64,000 bases of DNA from PALSA-270 sp963770245 (GCA_963770245.1 CAVYOX010000016.1:186001-250000), one strand, 5' to 3'; shown: positions 24,618-35,070, counted from the first letter of the stretch. Made by a program: numbers and translations. Notes: generated from the sequence alone by a model not told the origin.

Positions 24618-27600
24618 TCAACGTAATCTTCGAGGAGACGTTACCAACTCTGGCTTGGCCAAATGGACTCTCACCTTGTATTCCTCGGTTTTCGGACTAT
24701 GCAGCGCGTTGAGGGTTTCGCAGTCCTTGAGGGCCTCCTGCACGGACATTGCCAATGCCTCCACCGTCGGCTCGTCCAGTAGATTCTGGCGAAAACCAGG
24801 AAGGCTACGGATGGTGAAATCTCCGGTCAGCAACTCTGACCAGCCGAGCGTCGGGTCGGGACGAATGCCCGAAGGCTGCTGACTCGCGCAGATTTGCAAC
24901 ACCCTTCCCTCGTAAGGCTTGGGTTCGTATGCCCCCCATGCCCGGTCATAAGCCATCGCCAGATGTCCGAGATGATAGGTGAAGGAGTGATGCGCCGCCG
25001 ACGGGTCGCGATTCATGAGGAAATCCAAAAGCATCTCCGCTCTAACCTGACACACTTCCCTCACCCGTTTTGCGCGGGTCCACACATACTCAATTCTGTT
25101 TCCCGCCATGCGGTTCGACATATAAGCACGCTCGAGCGCCAGCCTGTCTCGCCATTGATAGTAGAGACGCCGCCCAAAATTTGTTTTTGGCGGGTCGTGC
25201 AGATACTTTGCCGTTGGGGTGTTGATCATGAACACCAGATCTACTGGTTCGCCATCCTTCTGTAATTGCTGGGCTGCTTCCAAGGCCAGCATCCCACCCA
25301 GGCAGAACCCGCCCAGGTAGTACGGACCGTGGGGCTGAACGGACTTGATCTGCTTCAGATAGTAAGCAGCCATCTCCTCAACTCTGGGCTCTTCAATTCT
25401 GCTGCCATCCAACCCTCGCGATTGCAACGCATAGATAGGGCGGTCTTTGTGCTTGCCTAGCCTGCGGGCCAGCGGATGGTACTCCAGAATATTGCCGCCA
25501 TGGCTATGAAACAGGAAGATAGGAGGTTTCGTGCCTGATTTCTCGAGCGGTACCAGAGACGACCAATTTCTCCTTGATTGATTTTCGGCGACGAGCCGCG
25601 CCAACTGGTTCACAGTCGGCGCTTCAATTAAGGAAGCGAGCGGAAGACGTGTTCCGAAAGCTTGTTCGATCCTCGTGATTACGACGACCGCCGATAGCGA
25701 TTGGCCGCCCAACTCGAAGAAATCCTCGTGAATTCCCACCGTCTCAAGTCTCAGCGCCTCTTGCCAAATCTCTGCCAGAGTTTTCTCCGTCTCCGTTTGG
25801 GGTGGCGCATATCGAGTTGCTCTCTGTGCGACGTTCGCGATCTCGCGGCTTTTCATATTCTCCGAGGCAAGGGCATACAAGACCTCGGGTGCTCCAATAC
25901 GAGAGGCACTCAAATTGGCGAGCTCCATGGTGTCACGCGAAGAATCGGTCACGAGTTCGTACAGTATTTCTTCGAGGGAAGCCAGCCAGCCCGCGACTGT
26001 CCGGTTGTCGAAGAGCGCCTTGTCGAACTGGCACTTTAGTTCCAGGCCATCGCCTGCTTCCACCGCATTCAAATACCATTCGAGCGCTTCGAAGGTCTTC
26101 GGATTGACAGCGTAATCGGCGGTGAAGCCGGACTGCGGCAAATCTCTCAAATTCCACTTTTTTACATTCGTGAGCCCAACGGAAATCGAGACTACGCCGG
26201 GCAAACGCTTTACCGGTCGCAAGTCCTGGAGCAGATTCACCAACGGAAAAGCCACGTTATCCTGCGCTGCCGCAATATCCTGCTGCGCGCGTGCGAGGAA
26301 GGCGCTGACCGGTTCTCCCGGGACCAGTTCAACTTCAAACGGAACCATGTTGACGCAGTGGCCCACCAAATCCGGCTGCCCAACTGCGGGTTGTTCCGCC
26401 ATCGGCAGAGCAAGCACAAAGCGGGTTTGTTTGGAAATTCGGGCCAAAACGAGCGAAAGCGCGCCAAGGATTACGGTAAAGAAACTGCAGCTTTGTTTGG
26501 CCGCGAGTTTCCTGAGGTCCTGCACCAACGAAGCAGGAAGCGCATGGTCCAGTCGGCTGGCAGCATACTCCCGGCGCACTGGGCGGGGATGATCGGTGGG
26601 CAGAACCAGCGCGGGGAGTCCGTTGGAAAATCTTTCATGCCAGTATTTACGTGCGGCGCTAAACTCTGGGGACTGAGCCCGTTCTCTGACACTGTTCACG
26701 TAGTCCGCATAACTGCTCACCGCCCGCAGCTCAACTGGTGAACCGGAAATTTCTCCGGAGTAGAAGGCGCAGAGATCGTGAACAAGAACATCCAGGGACC
26801 AGCCATCGCAAATCACGTGATGGCCAGTGAATACAACTGCAGCGGAGTCCGCAGCCAACAGTACAATTTGGCTCCGGAACAGCGGGCCCTCGGGCAGAGT
26901 GAAGGGCTGGGCGGTCTCTTTTGCGATCAACTTCTCAAGACTGGCTTGCCGTATTGACGGACCAGAGATCGAGGAGAGATCCACGACCGGAACGCTGACC
27001 ACCATGGGCGCAATCCGCATGGTCGTGCCACTCTCATCGAAAGTGGCTCGCAGGGCGTCATGACGCTGCACCAGGCGTTCGACCGCGCGGGTGAGCTTTG
27101 GCGCGGAGACGGTTCCTTGGATATACAGCGTCATGGATTCGTTGTAGCAAGCCGACAAATGGTCTGAGAGCCCTGAGGAAAAGTAGATGCCGCGCTGCGG
27201 CAGGGTGGACTCAACCGTCCGCAAGCAGGCCTGAGCAGAAGGGACCTCAAGCGGCGCGGGATTTTCGTCCGGAACAAACGCTTTGCCGCCTGCGGAGGGC
27301 GAAGGAGCGCGCACTTGGCTCGCTCTAGCCAGTTCCAGCATGGCCACTAAGTGCGATATGGTGCTCGCCTGCTTGGCAACAACTTCCTCGATTGCCGACT
27401 TTGCTAGCCCGCTTTCAATGGTTGGAGAACCTGAGGCCACGGTATTCGCGGCCGTTGGCTGCTGTATTGGCGGCGTATCCGCAAACACTTCCCGCGCCAA
27501 CGCCTTATCGAGATGAACCGCAACCATGTCAACATTGGGCAACTCGTGCATGAGTTGGCTGAAACTAACTTTGTGCCCAAATTCCTTGCGGATCGCGAAG

Positions 27601-30600
27601 GCGACCTGTGTGAGCGACAGGGAATCCAAGCCCTGCTCCAGGAAGGTCGCCGTGAGGCTGATCTGCGCCCGGTCCCGGCCGGAGATCGGCATCAGCATCT
27701 CTACCAGCCGGGCAGCCAGACGGTCTTTTCGCGATCCGATGAGCATTGCTTGCGACGCATCTGCTGGGGATGCCTCTGCTGGCACGATCACCGATGGTTC
27801 ACCCGGAGGCAGACTCCGCGGAACGGCAGTAGCTGCGGGTGACTCATGGCTAACAGGATCCACCCAATAGCGCTGTCGGTCGAACGGATAACCCGGCAAA
27901 GGAACACGGCGGCGGAACTCGTGAGCATAGAAGGCGTCCCAATCGATGGATACGCCGTTCTGCCACAGGGCACCTAGGGCGAAAAGCATGGTGACCCATT
28001 CCGCATTGTCCTGGTGCGTGTCGGCCAGGGACGGAACGGCGACGGAAGAAGGCTGGGCGGTGAACTGTTTTCGCGCCAGGGAACACAAGGTCGCACGCGG
28101 CCCGCACTCCAGAAAAAGATCGTATTTTTGTTCGATGAGCCACTGCACGGCCTTGGAAAACTGGACAGTGGAGCGAGCGTGCTGCGACCAGTAGCCTGGA
28201 TCGGTCGCCTCTTTTTCAGTGATGGGCCTGCCAGTTACACTGGAGACAAAAGGCAAAACCGGTGCCCGCAGCTGCAGCTTCGCTACTTCTGAGCGCAGTG
28301 GCTCTAGCATCGGCTCCATCATGGTGGAGTGAAAGGCGTGCGAAGTATGCAAGTGCCGGCAAAAAATGTTCTGGCCTTCGAGCATTTCCTTGAATGCCTC
28401 GACCTCGGCATCCGGCCCGGCGACTACACATAATGAAGGAGCATTGTTGGAGGCAATCTGCAGGGATGCGGGTAGCATCTTCTGAATGCTCTCCACGCTC
28501 GCAGCGACCGACAACATGGAACCCCGGGGCAGGTTCTGCATCAGCTGTCCGCGCAGCGCAATGATGCGCAGCGCATCTTGCAGGTCCCACACTCCGGCCA
28601 GAGTGGCTGCGACAAATTCACCAATGCTGTGCCCGACCATCATGGCAGGCTGAACGCCCAGGCTCTGCCAGAATCGCGCCAGCGCGTACTCGATAACGAA
28701 GATGGAAGGCTGGGTAAAAAAAGTATCCTGCAGAGACTGTTGTGCGGTCGCCTCATCACCTCTTAGTGGAAAAAGCAGCTCGCGGAGATCGCGTCCGAGA
28801 TGTGGCTTGAGGAAATCGCAGCAGTCGGCCACCACGGCGCGAAAAAGCGGCTCGCCTTGGTAAAGATTCTGCCCCATGTTGACGTACTGAGAACCTTGAC
28901 CGCCAAACATGAAAACAACCGGAGGATCGCGGCGTTCGCATCGTTTCTTGGCGCAACGCAGAGGATGAGGCTCTTGCAAGAACCTGCGGGCTTCGCTGGG
29001 ACTCGCGGCAACCACAAAACTCCGGTGAGCCATTTGCTTGCGGCCCAGTTGAAGCGTGTAGACGGCATCTGCAAAACCGGCGTCGCCCATGCTCTCGAAA
29101 CGATGGGCCAGCAATCTGCTAGAGGCGTCGATTGCTGAGGCGGTCCGTGCCGACGTCAGCACCAGCTGCATTGGTCTAGATTGAGTACCCAGCTGCTGCC
29201 GCGGAGCTTCTTCGAGAATAGTATGCACGTTCGTTCCGCCGAAGCCGAACGAACTGACGGCGGCACGCCGCGGCTGGTCGCCTTTGGGGAAAGGAACCAA
29301 CTGGTCTGCAATTATGAACGGGCTATTCTCGAGATCAATCTTTGGGTTGAGCGTCTTGAAATGCAGTGTGGCGGGAATCTGTTCCCGCTCCAGCACCATG
29401 GCCGCCTTGATGAGTCCCGCCACGCCAGCAGCGTTGGTGGGATGGCCGATGTTTCCCTTGATTGAGCCGACATAGCAAAACTGCTTCTTATTTGTCTTCG
29501 CTTCGAATACCTGGCGCAGCGCTTCCATCTCGATCGGATCGCCCATTGGCGTTCCCGTGCCGTGAGCCTCGATATAGCCAATGGTTTCAACCGGCACGCT
29601 TGCCCGGGCCTGGGCCAAAGCGATGACCTCAGCCTGCCCTTCAACACTCGGAGCAAGAAATGATGCCGGCCTGCCGCCGTTACTATTCTTGGCGCTGCCG
29701 CGTACTACAGCATGAATCGTATCGCCGTCGCTTAGCGCGTCTTTCAGGCGCTTGAGCACGACGATGCCGGCGCCGTCACAGAACATGGTGCCGGTGGCGG
29801 CCGCGTCAAAGGGGCGGCAATGTCCGTCTTTTGTGAACGTGCCACCTTCCTGGTAAAGGAATCCGCTCTTCTGCGGCACGCTGATATCAATGCCGCCAGC
29901 CAGCGCCATATCGCATTCGAAGTCCAGCAGAGCGTGAACCGCGGAATCAATGGTCACCAGAGCGGTTGAGCAGGCGGTATTCAGGCTGATGGCAGGTCCG
30001 CGTAAATCCAGGGCATACGCGACCCGGAGAGCGACATAGTCCTTTTCATTGCCGTACTCTACAGTCAGTTTGCCGGCGGTGGCGATTAGGTCGGGATGAC
30101 ACAACAGATTCGTTGTGTAGTAGTGGTTGTCGCCCACCCCGGCATACACTCCGATCATTCCCGGGTAACGGCTGGGATCGTACCCTGCGTTCTCCAGCGC
30201 ATGATGAGCCAACTCCAGAAAAATGCGCTGCTGCGGGTCCATGACCTTGGCTTCCAATGGACTGATTCCAAAGAATGCGGCATCGAATAACTCCGCACCG
30301 TGCAGGATGCCGCGCGCACGGACGTAGTCCGGATCGTTGCGCAGGTAGGCTTCGATCCCGGGTCCCAGCTCCTCCGGCTCGAAAAACGAAATGGATTCAA
30401 CGGAATGGCACAGGTTCTGCCACAGCGTTTCCAGGTTGTCCGCGCCGGGAAAGCGGCCGACCATCCCGATGATAGCCACGCTGTCGCGGGATGGATCTCC
30501 ACTGTCATCGCCCCGGCCGCGCTGTTTCGGGCGCCGTGCTATATCCGCAAATAAGGCAGGTCCGGAATTCTTACCTTCCAGGAAGTGAGAGAGTTGCGAA

Positions 30601-32384
30601 ATCGTCGGATATTGAAAGACTTTGACTGGAGGAATCTCCTGAGCGAAACGCTGACGATACGAATTCGCCATCCGGACCACGGCCAGGGAATTGCCGCCCA
30701 GATCGAAGAAACTGTCATCAACGCCAATTTCGTCGAGCTGCAGAAACTCGCGCCATACCTCAGCCAGTTGATGCTCCACCACTGAACACGGAGCGATGTA
30801 ATCCTGCGCCAGAAGTGGCCGTTTTCTTTGTGGCGGCGGAAGCGCTTTCTTGTCCAGTTTGCCGTTGGGAGTAAGCGGAAATTCATTTATCCAAACGAAT
30901 GCCGAAGGAATCATATACTCCGGCAATGTGGCTTTGAGAGCCTGCGCCAGCGCCTCTGAGGGCAGATTGTCTGGGCTGGAGTAGTACGCCACCAAGCGTT
31001 GGTCTCCGGGATGATCCTCCCGCAACATGGCAACAACCCGGCGGATCCCTTCCATTTGGGTCAGCCTGGACTCGATCTCGCCCAACTCGATGCGAAAGCC
31101 GCGCAGCTTGACTTGATCGTCCATTCGCCCAAGGAACTGCAATCTGCCGTCGGGCTTCATGCGGACTTCGTCACCAGTCCGGTAGAGGCGGCCACCCGGA
31201 ATATCCCCTAGAACATCAGGAATGAATTTCGCAGCCGTCAGCTCCGGACGTTTCAGGTATCCAACAGCCAGACCTAACCCTCCGATCAGCAACTCGCCAT
31301 CAGTTCCAGGCGGTACCGGTTGCTGCTTTGGGTCCGCCACGTAGAACTGAGTGTTGGCCATCGGCGGGCCCACAAAGACTTCGTCCCCTGACACAATTCG
31401 GTGTGCGGAAGACCAGATCGTGGTCTCGGTCGGCCCATACATGTTCCAGAGTTCCTTGCACTTGGGCAGCAATTGGCCCGCCAAGTCTGGGGCCAAAGCC
31501 TCTCCGCCACAGAGAATCTTGAGGTCAGGTTTCCCTTCCCAGCCACTTTCCACCAGCATCTGCCAGGTGGTCGGCGTCGCCTGCATCACGGTCACGTGAT
31601 AATGGTCGAGCAAACGCTTCAGCGCGCCCGCGTCCGAAGCCTGTTCCCGCGTTGCCACCACTAACTGCCCTCCCGTCATCAACGGAAGCGACAGCTCCAG
31701 AATCGAGATATCAAAGGAGATCGTGGTAATCGCCAGTAGAACGTCTGTGCTCCGAAACCCCGGCGCTTCTACCATGCCATGCAGGAAATTGACCAGAGCA
31801 GCGCGTGGAATCATCACCCCTTTCGGGTTCCCGGTAGAACCGGAGGTATAGATGACGTAGGCAAGGTCCGTTGGCTGGTTGACCGGCGCGGGATTACTCG
31901 CCGGGAGGCTTTGAAACGCACTCCACGCGTCGCCTAATAGCACAACCTTGGCCTTGGTCGGCGGCAGAGTTTCTGTCTTGGTAAATTGCGTCAGGACTAG
32001 GGGAGCTTCAGCATCCTCAAGCATGAAGGCGATTCGGTCCTTGGGGAATTTCGGGTCCAGTGGAAGATAGGCCCCTCCCGCCTTAAGAATGGCCAGCAGG
32101 GCCACCACCATTTCCAAGGAGCGGTCAAGGTAGACGCCCACCAAACGTCCAGGCCCAATGTCCTGCTGTCGAAGAAAGTGGGCTAACCGGTTAGCCCTCG
32201 AGTTCAGCTCCCCATAGGCTAACCGGTTCGTGCCCATGACCAGAGCACGAGCTTCCGGCGTCTTCGATGCTTGGTCTTCGATGAGCTGTTGCGGGCCCCG
32301 CTGCAAGTCGTAATCCCGGCCCGTGTCATTCCATGGAGAAGTCATTGCTCCCCTAGGCCTGAAGGCTTCATTTAGATGGTCCAC
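24618..32384 (-). CDS. Hybrid NRPS-PKS megasynthase, A-T-KS-AT-T-C-T-TE
   Basis: 2588 residues. Domains by motif: adenylation about 27-505 (YTSGSTGNPKG near 180; RTGDEV; specificity residues read D-I-L-Q-L-G-M-I-W plus the invariant Lys, one change from the classic glycine code); carrier with FFDLGGNSL (Ser near 562); ketosynthase about 628-1050 with NTACSTA (Cys near 804), EAHGTGT and NIGHPTNAAG; acyltransferase about 1160-1470 with GHSIGE (near 1250) and HAFH, a malonyl-CoA signature; carrier with GLDSLS (near 1584); condensation about 1705-2130 with HHVICDG (near 1855); carrier with FFELGGQSL (near 2225); thioesterase about 2300-2560 with GGFCLGG (near 2358, Cys as nucleophile). No ketoreductase, methyltransferase or second A domain. 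Start GTG 32384 (GGAG four bases upstream) or ATG 32345. No tailoring, transporter or phosphopantetheinyl transferase gene adjoins it. Confidence 0.95.
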   Translation of the reverse strand: MDHLNEAFRPRGAMTSPWNDTGRDYDLQRGPQQLIEDQASKTPEARALVMGTNRLAYGELNSRANRLAHFLRQQDIGPGRLVGVYLDRSLEMVVALLAILKAGGAYLPLDPKFPKDRIAFMLEDAEAPLVLTQFTKTETLPPTKAKVVLLGDAWSAFQSLPASNPAPVNQPTDLAYVIYTSGSTGNPKGVMIPRAALVNFLHGMVEAPGFRSTDVLLAITTISFDISILELSLPLMTGGQLVVATREQASDAGALKRLLDHYHVTVMQATPTTWQMLVESGWEGKPDLKILCGGEALAPDLAGQLLPKCKELWNMYGPTETTIWSSAHRIVSGDEVFVGPPMANTQFYVADPKQQPVPPGTDGELLIGGLGLAVGYLKRPELTAAKFIPDVLGDIPGGRLYRTGDEVRMKPDGRLQFLGRMDDQVKLRGFRIELGEIESRLTQMEGIRRVVAMLREDHPGDQRLVAYYSSPDNLPSEALAQALKATLPEYMIPSAFVWINEFPLTPNGKLDKKALPPPQRKRPLLAQDYIAPCSVVEHQLAEVWREFLQLDEIGVDDSFFDLGGNSLAVVRMANSYRQRFAQEIPPVKVFQYPTISQLSHFLEGKNSGPALFADIARRPKQRGRGDDSGDPSRDSVAIIGMVGRFPGADNLETLWQNLCHSVESISFFEPEELGPGIEAYLRNDPDYVRARGILHGAELFDAAFFGISPLEAKVMDPQQRIFLELAHHALENAGYDPSRYPGMIGVYAGVGDNHYYTTNLLCHPDLIATAGKLTVEYGNEKDYVALRVAYALDLRGPAISLNTACSTALVTIDSAVHALLDFECDMALAGGIDISVPQKSGFLYQEGGTFTKDGHCRPFDAAATGTMFCDGAGIVVLKRLKDALSDGDTIHAVVRGSAKNSNGGRPASFLAPSVEGQAEVIALAQARASVPVETIGYIEAHGTGTPMGDPIEMEALRQVFEAKTNKKQFCYVGSIKGNIGHPTNAAGVAGLIKAAMVLEREQIPATLHFKTLNPKIDLENSPFIIADQLVPFPKGDQPRRAAVSSFGFGGTNVHTILEEAPRQQLGTQSRPMQLVLTSARTASAIDASSRLLAHRFESMGDAGFADAVYTLQLGRKQMAHRSFVVAASPSEARRFLQEPHPLRCAKKRCERRDPPVVFMFGGQGSQYVNMGQNLYQGEPLFRAVVADCCDFLKPHLGRDLRELLFPLRGDEATAQQSLQDTFFTQPSIFVIEYALARFWQSLGVQPAMMVGHSIGEFVAATLAGVWDLQDALRIIALRGQLMQNLPRGSMLSVAASVESIQKMLPASLQIASNNAPSLCVVAGPDAEVEAFKEMLEGQNIFCRHLHTSHAFHSTMMEPMLEPLRSEVAKLQLRAPVLPFVSSVTGRPITEKEATDPGYWSQHARSTVQFSKAVQWLIEQKYDLFLECGPRATLCSLARKQFTAQPSSVAVPSLADTHQDNAEWVTMLFALGALWQNGVSIDWDAFYAHEFRRRVPLPGYPFDRQRYWVDPVSHESPAATAVPRSLPPGEPSVIVPAEASPADASQAMLIGSRKDRLAARLVEMLMPISGRDRAQISLTATFLEQGLDSLSLTQVAFAIRKEFGHKVSFSQLMHELPNVDMVAVHLDKALAREVFADTPPIQQPTAANTVASGSPTIESGLAKSAIEEVVAKQASTISHLVAMLELARASQVRAPSPSAGGKAFVPDENPAPLEVPSAQACLRTVESTLPQRGIYFSSGLSDHLSACYNESMTLYIQGTVSAPKLTRAVERLVQRHDALRATFDESGTTMRIAPMVVSVPVVDLSSISGPSIRQASLEKLIAKETAQPFTLPEGPLFRSQIVLLAADSAAVVFTGHHVICDGWSLDVLVHDLCAFYSGEISGSPVELRAVSSYADYVNSVRERAQSPEFSAARKYWHERFSNGLPALVLPTDHPRPVRREYAASRLDHALPASLVQDLRKLAAKQSCSFFTVILGALSLVLARISKQTRFVLALPMAEQPAVGQPDLVGHCVNMVPFEVELVPGEPVSAFLARAQQDIAAAQDNVAFPLVNLLQDLRPVKRLPGVVSISVGLTNVKKWNLRDLPQSGFTADYAVNPKTFEALEWYLNAVEAGDGLELKCQFDKALFDNRTVAGWLASLEEILYELVTDSSRDTMELANLSASRIGAPEVLYALASENMKSREIANVAQRATRYAPPQTETEKTLAEIWQEALRLETVGIHEDFFELGGQSLSAVVVITRIEQAFGTRLPLASLIEAPTVNQLARLVAENQSRRNWSSLVPLEKSGTKPPIFLFHSHGGNILEYHPLARRLGKHKDRPIYALQSRGLDGSRIEEPRVEEMAAYYLKQIKSVQPHGPYYLGGFCLGGMLALEAAQQLQKDGEPVDLVFMINTPTAKYLHDPPKTNFGRRLYYQWRDRLALERAYMSNRMAGNRIEYVWTRAKRVREVCQVRAEMLLDFLMNRDPSAAHHSFTYHLGHLAMAYDRAWGAYEPKPYEGRVLQICASQQPSGIRPDPTLGWSELLTGDFTIRSLPGFRQNLLDEPTVEALAMSVQEALKDCETLNALHSPKTEEYKVRVHLAKPELVTSPRRLR

Positions 32385-33255
32385 TTAGCTCCGGCTGCCG
32401 TTTCACATCGAGTCGTTTCCAACCCTATATAACTTCGGCAAATAGGACACCTCCATGATTAAGGTTTCGTGCCCTTTGTTGGACGGAATATTTCAAGAAG
32501 GATTCGCCGAACCTTCTCAAACGGCTGCAATTCACAGCACGAGCATTTCCGGAGACTCGTCGAGGGAGGAGTAAAACGGCCTTTACAAAACCATACAATC
32601 AAAAAAAAGCCTCAACAAGTGACTTTAGGGTGCAAAGTGGTGCAAAACGAACTATGACCGAAGTCACTACTAATCTACGGATGGTGCGCGGGTTTCCGTC
32701 GTCCTTTGCCCCGTTCGGGAGTCAAGGCGCGGAGGGACGCTTCCCAGAAATTCGAGCTCGCCTCGGCCACGCGAGCTGCACTATATCAGTTGATGGGGGG
32801 CAAAACGACTCCCACCGCGATGGTCTTATGCGACTCCTGCCGAAACCTGCAAATGTCCTTCTCCCCAGGCATGAGCGCACCATAGGCGCGACCGAGGAAA
32901 TGTCCGGCGTCATCGAGCGGGTCGCCTCCCATAACGACGACAGTCTGTTTCTGCGCTTCTGCGTGCTTCGCGTCAAGACGAAAGAACGCCGGGAGGAAAC
33001 GACGGTTGTAGGGTCGTATTGGGAATTTCAAGGTAAACGGCTCTGAGCGTCGGTACGTTCGTAACCCGGACATGACTTGGTCACGGACGCGCCCAAGAAT
33101 GATAGGCACAATGCCGCCCTGTGATTAGAACGTTTTTCTGCGGTTTCTGTGGAAGTCGCTCTAGCAGTTAAAATCCGCGCAGCCATTGATTTTCCTTGTA
33201 TCTCTGGAAAAATCCGCTACGATTCGCTTGGCGGTTGGAATCTCAGGGTCGGGTT
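32385..33255. other. Upstream region of the NRPS-PKS gene, no clear gene
   Basis: About 870 bases. Contains the megasynthase promoter (an AT-rich patch near 32420-32450) and an A-run near 32600. Frames on both strands at 32630-33110 are open but show no recognisable family. Base composition is lower in GC than the flanks, consistent with foreign or junction DNA. Confidence 0.4.
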
Positions 33256-33276
33256 CGAGTCCTACCTGAGGAGCCA
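33256..33276 (+). repeat. tRNA-Asn-like 3' end, right copy (candidate attachment site)
   Basis: Identical over 21 bases to 17480-17500 and in the same orientation; the preceding 35 bases are also similar with small indels (CTTGGCGGTTGG..CAGGGTCGGGTT). As in the left copy, the sequence ends in GAGGAGCCA and is followed within 50 bases by paired TTGTGC words, comparable to the TTTGTAC words after the left copy. No 5' tRNA half can be folded. Confidence 0.62.
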
Positions 33277-33437
33277 ATTGTTCAATAAGTTAGGGGCGCC
33301 TTATGATTTTGTGCGCGAATTGTGCGCGATTGGTGCCCAGTCTTCTGCCAAACTCACTGAGGGTTGCTAAGTGTAATCGCCTGCTCTAACAACAGCTCAC
33401 CATCGTTACTCCTCTTTCGTCTCTGCGATCAGACCGT

Positions 33438-35063
33438 TCAGTTCACCCTATTGAACATGATCCCGCGGGCCGCTTGTGTAAACACATTGAAGCCGGAGAT
33501 GCGCCGGTCAGCGTCGGGCTGGAAAACCAAAGTGCGAAAGTCGCTGGAGTAGAACTCGTCGTGGGTAGCGGGATCGAAGATGACCGGCGGCTTGTCGCCC
33601 TCCTTGACCGTCAGTCTTGCCTTTTCTGCCGACAACGTGTAGGTCGCGTCGAGCTCGTCCGAATGGTACCTGCCGGCGAACCTGGCTAGCTCCGCGTCGC
33701 TGAGATGGACGGGCTCCAGCTTGTCGCCGGAGAAATACACCTCGCCGGGAATAGCAAGCGAGCAGCGCATCGTGCCGTTCACCTTCTCGAAGGTAATGAC
33801 GTTGCTGCCGAGGTCGTAGAAGCTGTTGGCGTCGATGCGCCGCAGAACCGCTCCCCATGCCATGAGATTGCCGTGGTCGGCGGTGAACGTATAGAGGGTC
33901 TTCGTGTGCGGATCGAGGTAGGTGCCGGCGAAGGCTGCCGGATCGGGCAGGTCTGAGGCCGCGGTGAGTGTGTTTTTTGGCGGCTTGAAGTCGGGTGCCA
34001 GGTATAGGTCGGCGATTTTGCGGGCAAGGGCTTCAGGCCCCGCGGTGGCGAGGTTACAAAGCACGATCACGCTGAATCTCTGCTGCGGAAAGCGCAGGAA
34101 TGCAGAGTGGTACCCGAACAGCGCGCCGTTGTGCTCGACGATCGGAAGACCGCGGTAATCGCCAAGCGATAGGCCCAGGGCGTAATCGATCTGGTTGCCG
34201 TTGTTGAGGACGCCGTGACTTTGCAACTCGACGGGCAACTTTCCTTTGCCGAGCTTGTTGGCATAGAAGTTCCTGTCCCAGGAAAACAGGTCGTCGACGC
34301 TGCTCATCAGGCCGCCGCCGCCAACGATGTCATAGGTGGTGGACCAATCGACTAGGAAGTTGCCCTTCTGGCCGGGATCGTAAGCAGCGACGCGGTTAGG
34401 GACCACCAGCGTGTTGTCCTCGTAGAAGAGTGTGTGCGTCATCCCGAGCGGCTGAAAGATGTTTTCGGCGGCGAAGTGCGCGAGAGATTTTCCAGTCGCG
34501 CGCCGGATGACTTCGCCGAGCAGGAAGTAATTGGAGTTGCTGTAGACCCACTCGGCACCGGGAACATTGTTCAGGCCTTTCTGGCGCGCTATGAGCTTGA
34601 GGATCTCGGCCGGCGAGGCGAGGTCTGCGGCATTGCGTCCGGAAATGAAGACGAGATCGAGGAAGTCGCGGAACCCGCTGGTTTGATGGAGCATCTGGCG
34701 AAGCGTGATGCGACGGCCGTAGTCGGGCAGCTCGGGGAGGTACTTGCGGACGTCGTCATCGAGCGAGAGATGGCCTTGTTCGGCGGCAAGGACGATGCTC
34801 GCGGCCGTGAATTGCTTCGAGACCGAGCCCATGTAAAAGACCGATGCGGTTGTGAGCGGGACGCCGAGTTCGAGGCTCGCGTAACCGAAGGACCTCTTGT
34901 AAACGAAGTTGCCGTCGCGGATTACGCCGACCGAGCACCCGGGCGAGTCCGGTTTGTCGAACATCGCGAAAAGCTGATTGACCTCTCGCGCCCGATCGTC
35001 AGCGCCGAGTGCGGCGGTCGCCGTGGTGATGCTCAGGAACAGAACGAAGGTTCTCATCAGCAC
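33438..35063 (-). CDS. Secreted serine hydrolase, class C beta-lactamase/PBP-like
   Basis: 541 residues with a signal peptide (about 1-20, ATAALGA). The penicillin-binding fold is marked by MGSVSKQFTAASI (SxxK nucleophile near residue 80), WVYSNSNYFLLG (YxN) and VEHNGALFGYHS (HxG-like third motif). After residue 390 an extra beta-rich domain follows (AFAGTYLDPHTKTLYTFTAD ... LARFAGRYHSDELDATYTL), the lipocalin-like tail seen on peptidase/esterase members. Likely acts on D-amino-acid peptides or esters in the periplasm rather than on antibiotics. It starts 7 bases from a decayed metallo-hydrolase fragment on the opposite strand. Confidence 0.87.
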   Translation of the reverse strand: MLMRTFVLFLSITTATAALGADDRAREVNQLFAMFDKPDSPGCSVGVIRDGNFVYKRSFGYASLELGVPLTTASVFYMGSVSKQFTAASIVLAAEQGHLSLDDDVRKYLPELPDYGRRITLRQMLHQTSGFRDFLDLVFISGRNAADLASPAEILKLIARQKGLNNVPGAEWVYSNSNYFLLGEVIRRATGKSLAHFAAENIFQPLGMTHTLFYEDNTLVVPNRVAAYDPGQKGNFLVDWSTTYDIVGGGGLMSSVDDLFSWDRNFYANKLGKGKLPVELQSHGVLNNGNQIDYALGLSLGDYRGLPIVEHNGALFGYHSAFLRFPQQRFSVIVLCNLATAGPEALARKIADLYLAPDFKPPKNTLTAASDLPDPAAFAGTYLDPHTKTLYTFTADHGNLMAWGAVLRRIDANSFYDLGSNVITFEKVNGTMRCSLAIPGEVYFSGDKLEPVHLSDAELARFAGRYHSDELDATYTLSAEKARLTVKEGDKPPVIFDPATHDEFYSSDFRTLVFQPDADRRISGFNVFTQAARGIMFNRVN

Positions 35064-35070
35064 CTACTCC

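Noticed and set aside
33200..33276. A complete tRNA-Asn gene ending at the right repeat
   Set aside because: The 5' acceptor strand and D-arm do not pair with the 3' end; only the 3' portion resembles a tRNA.
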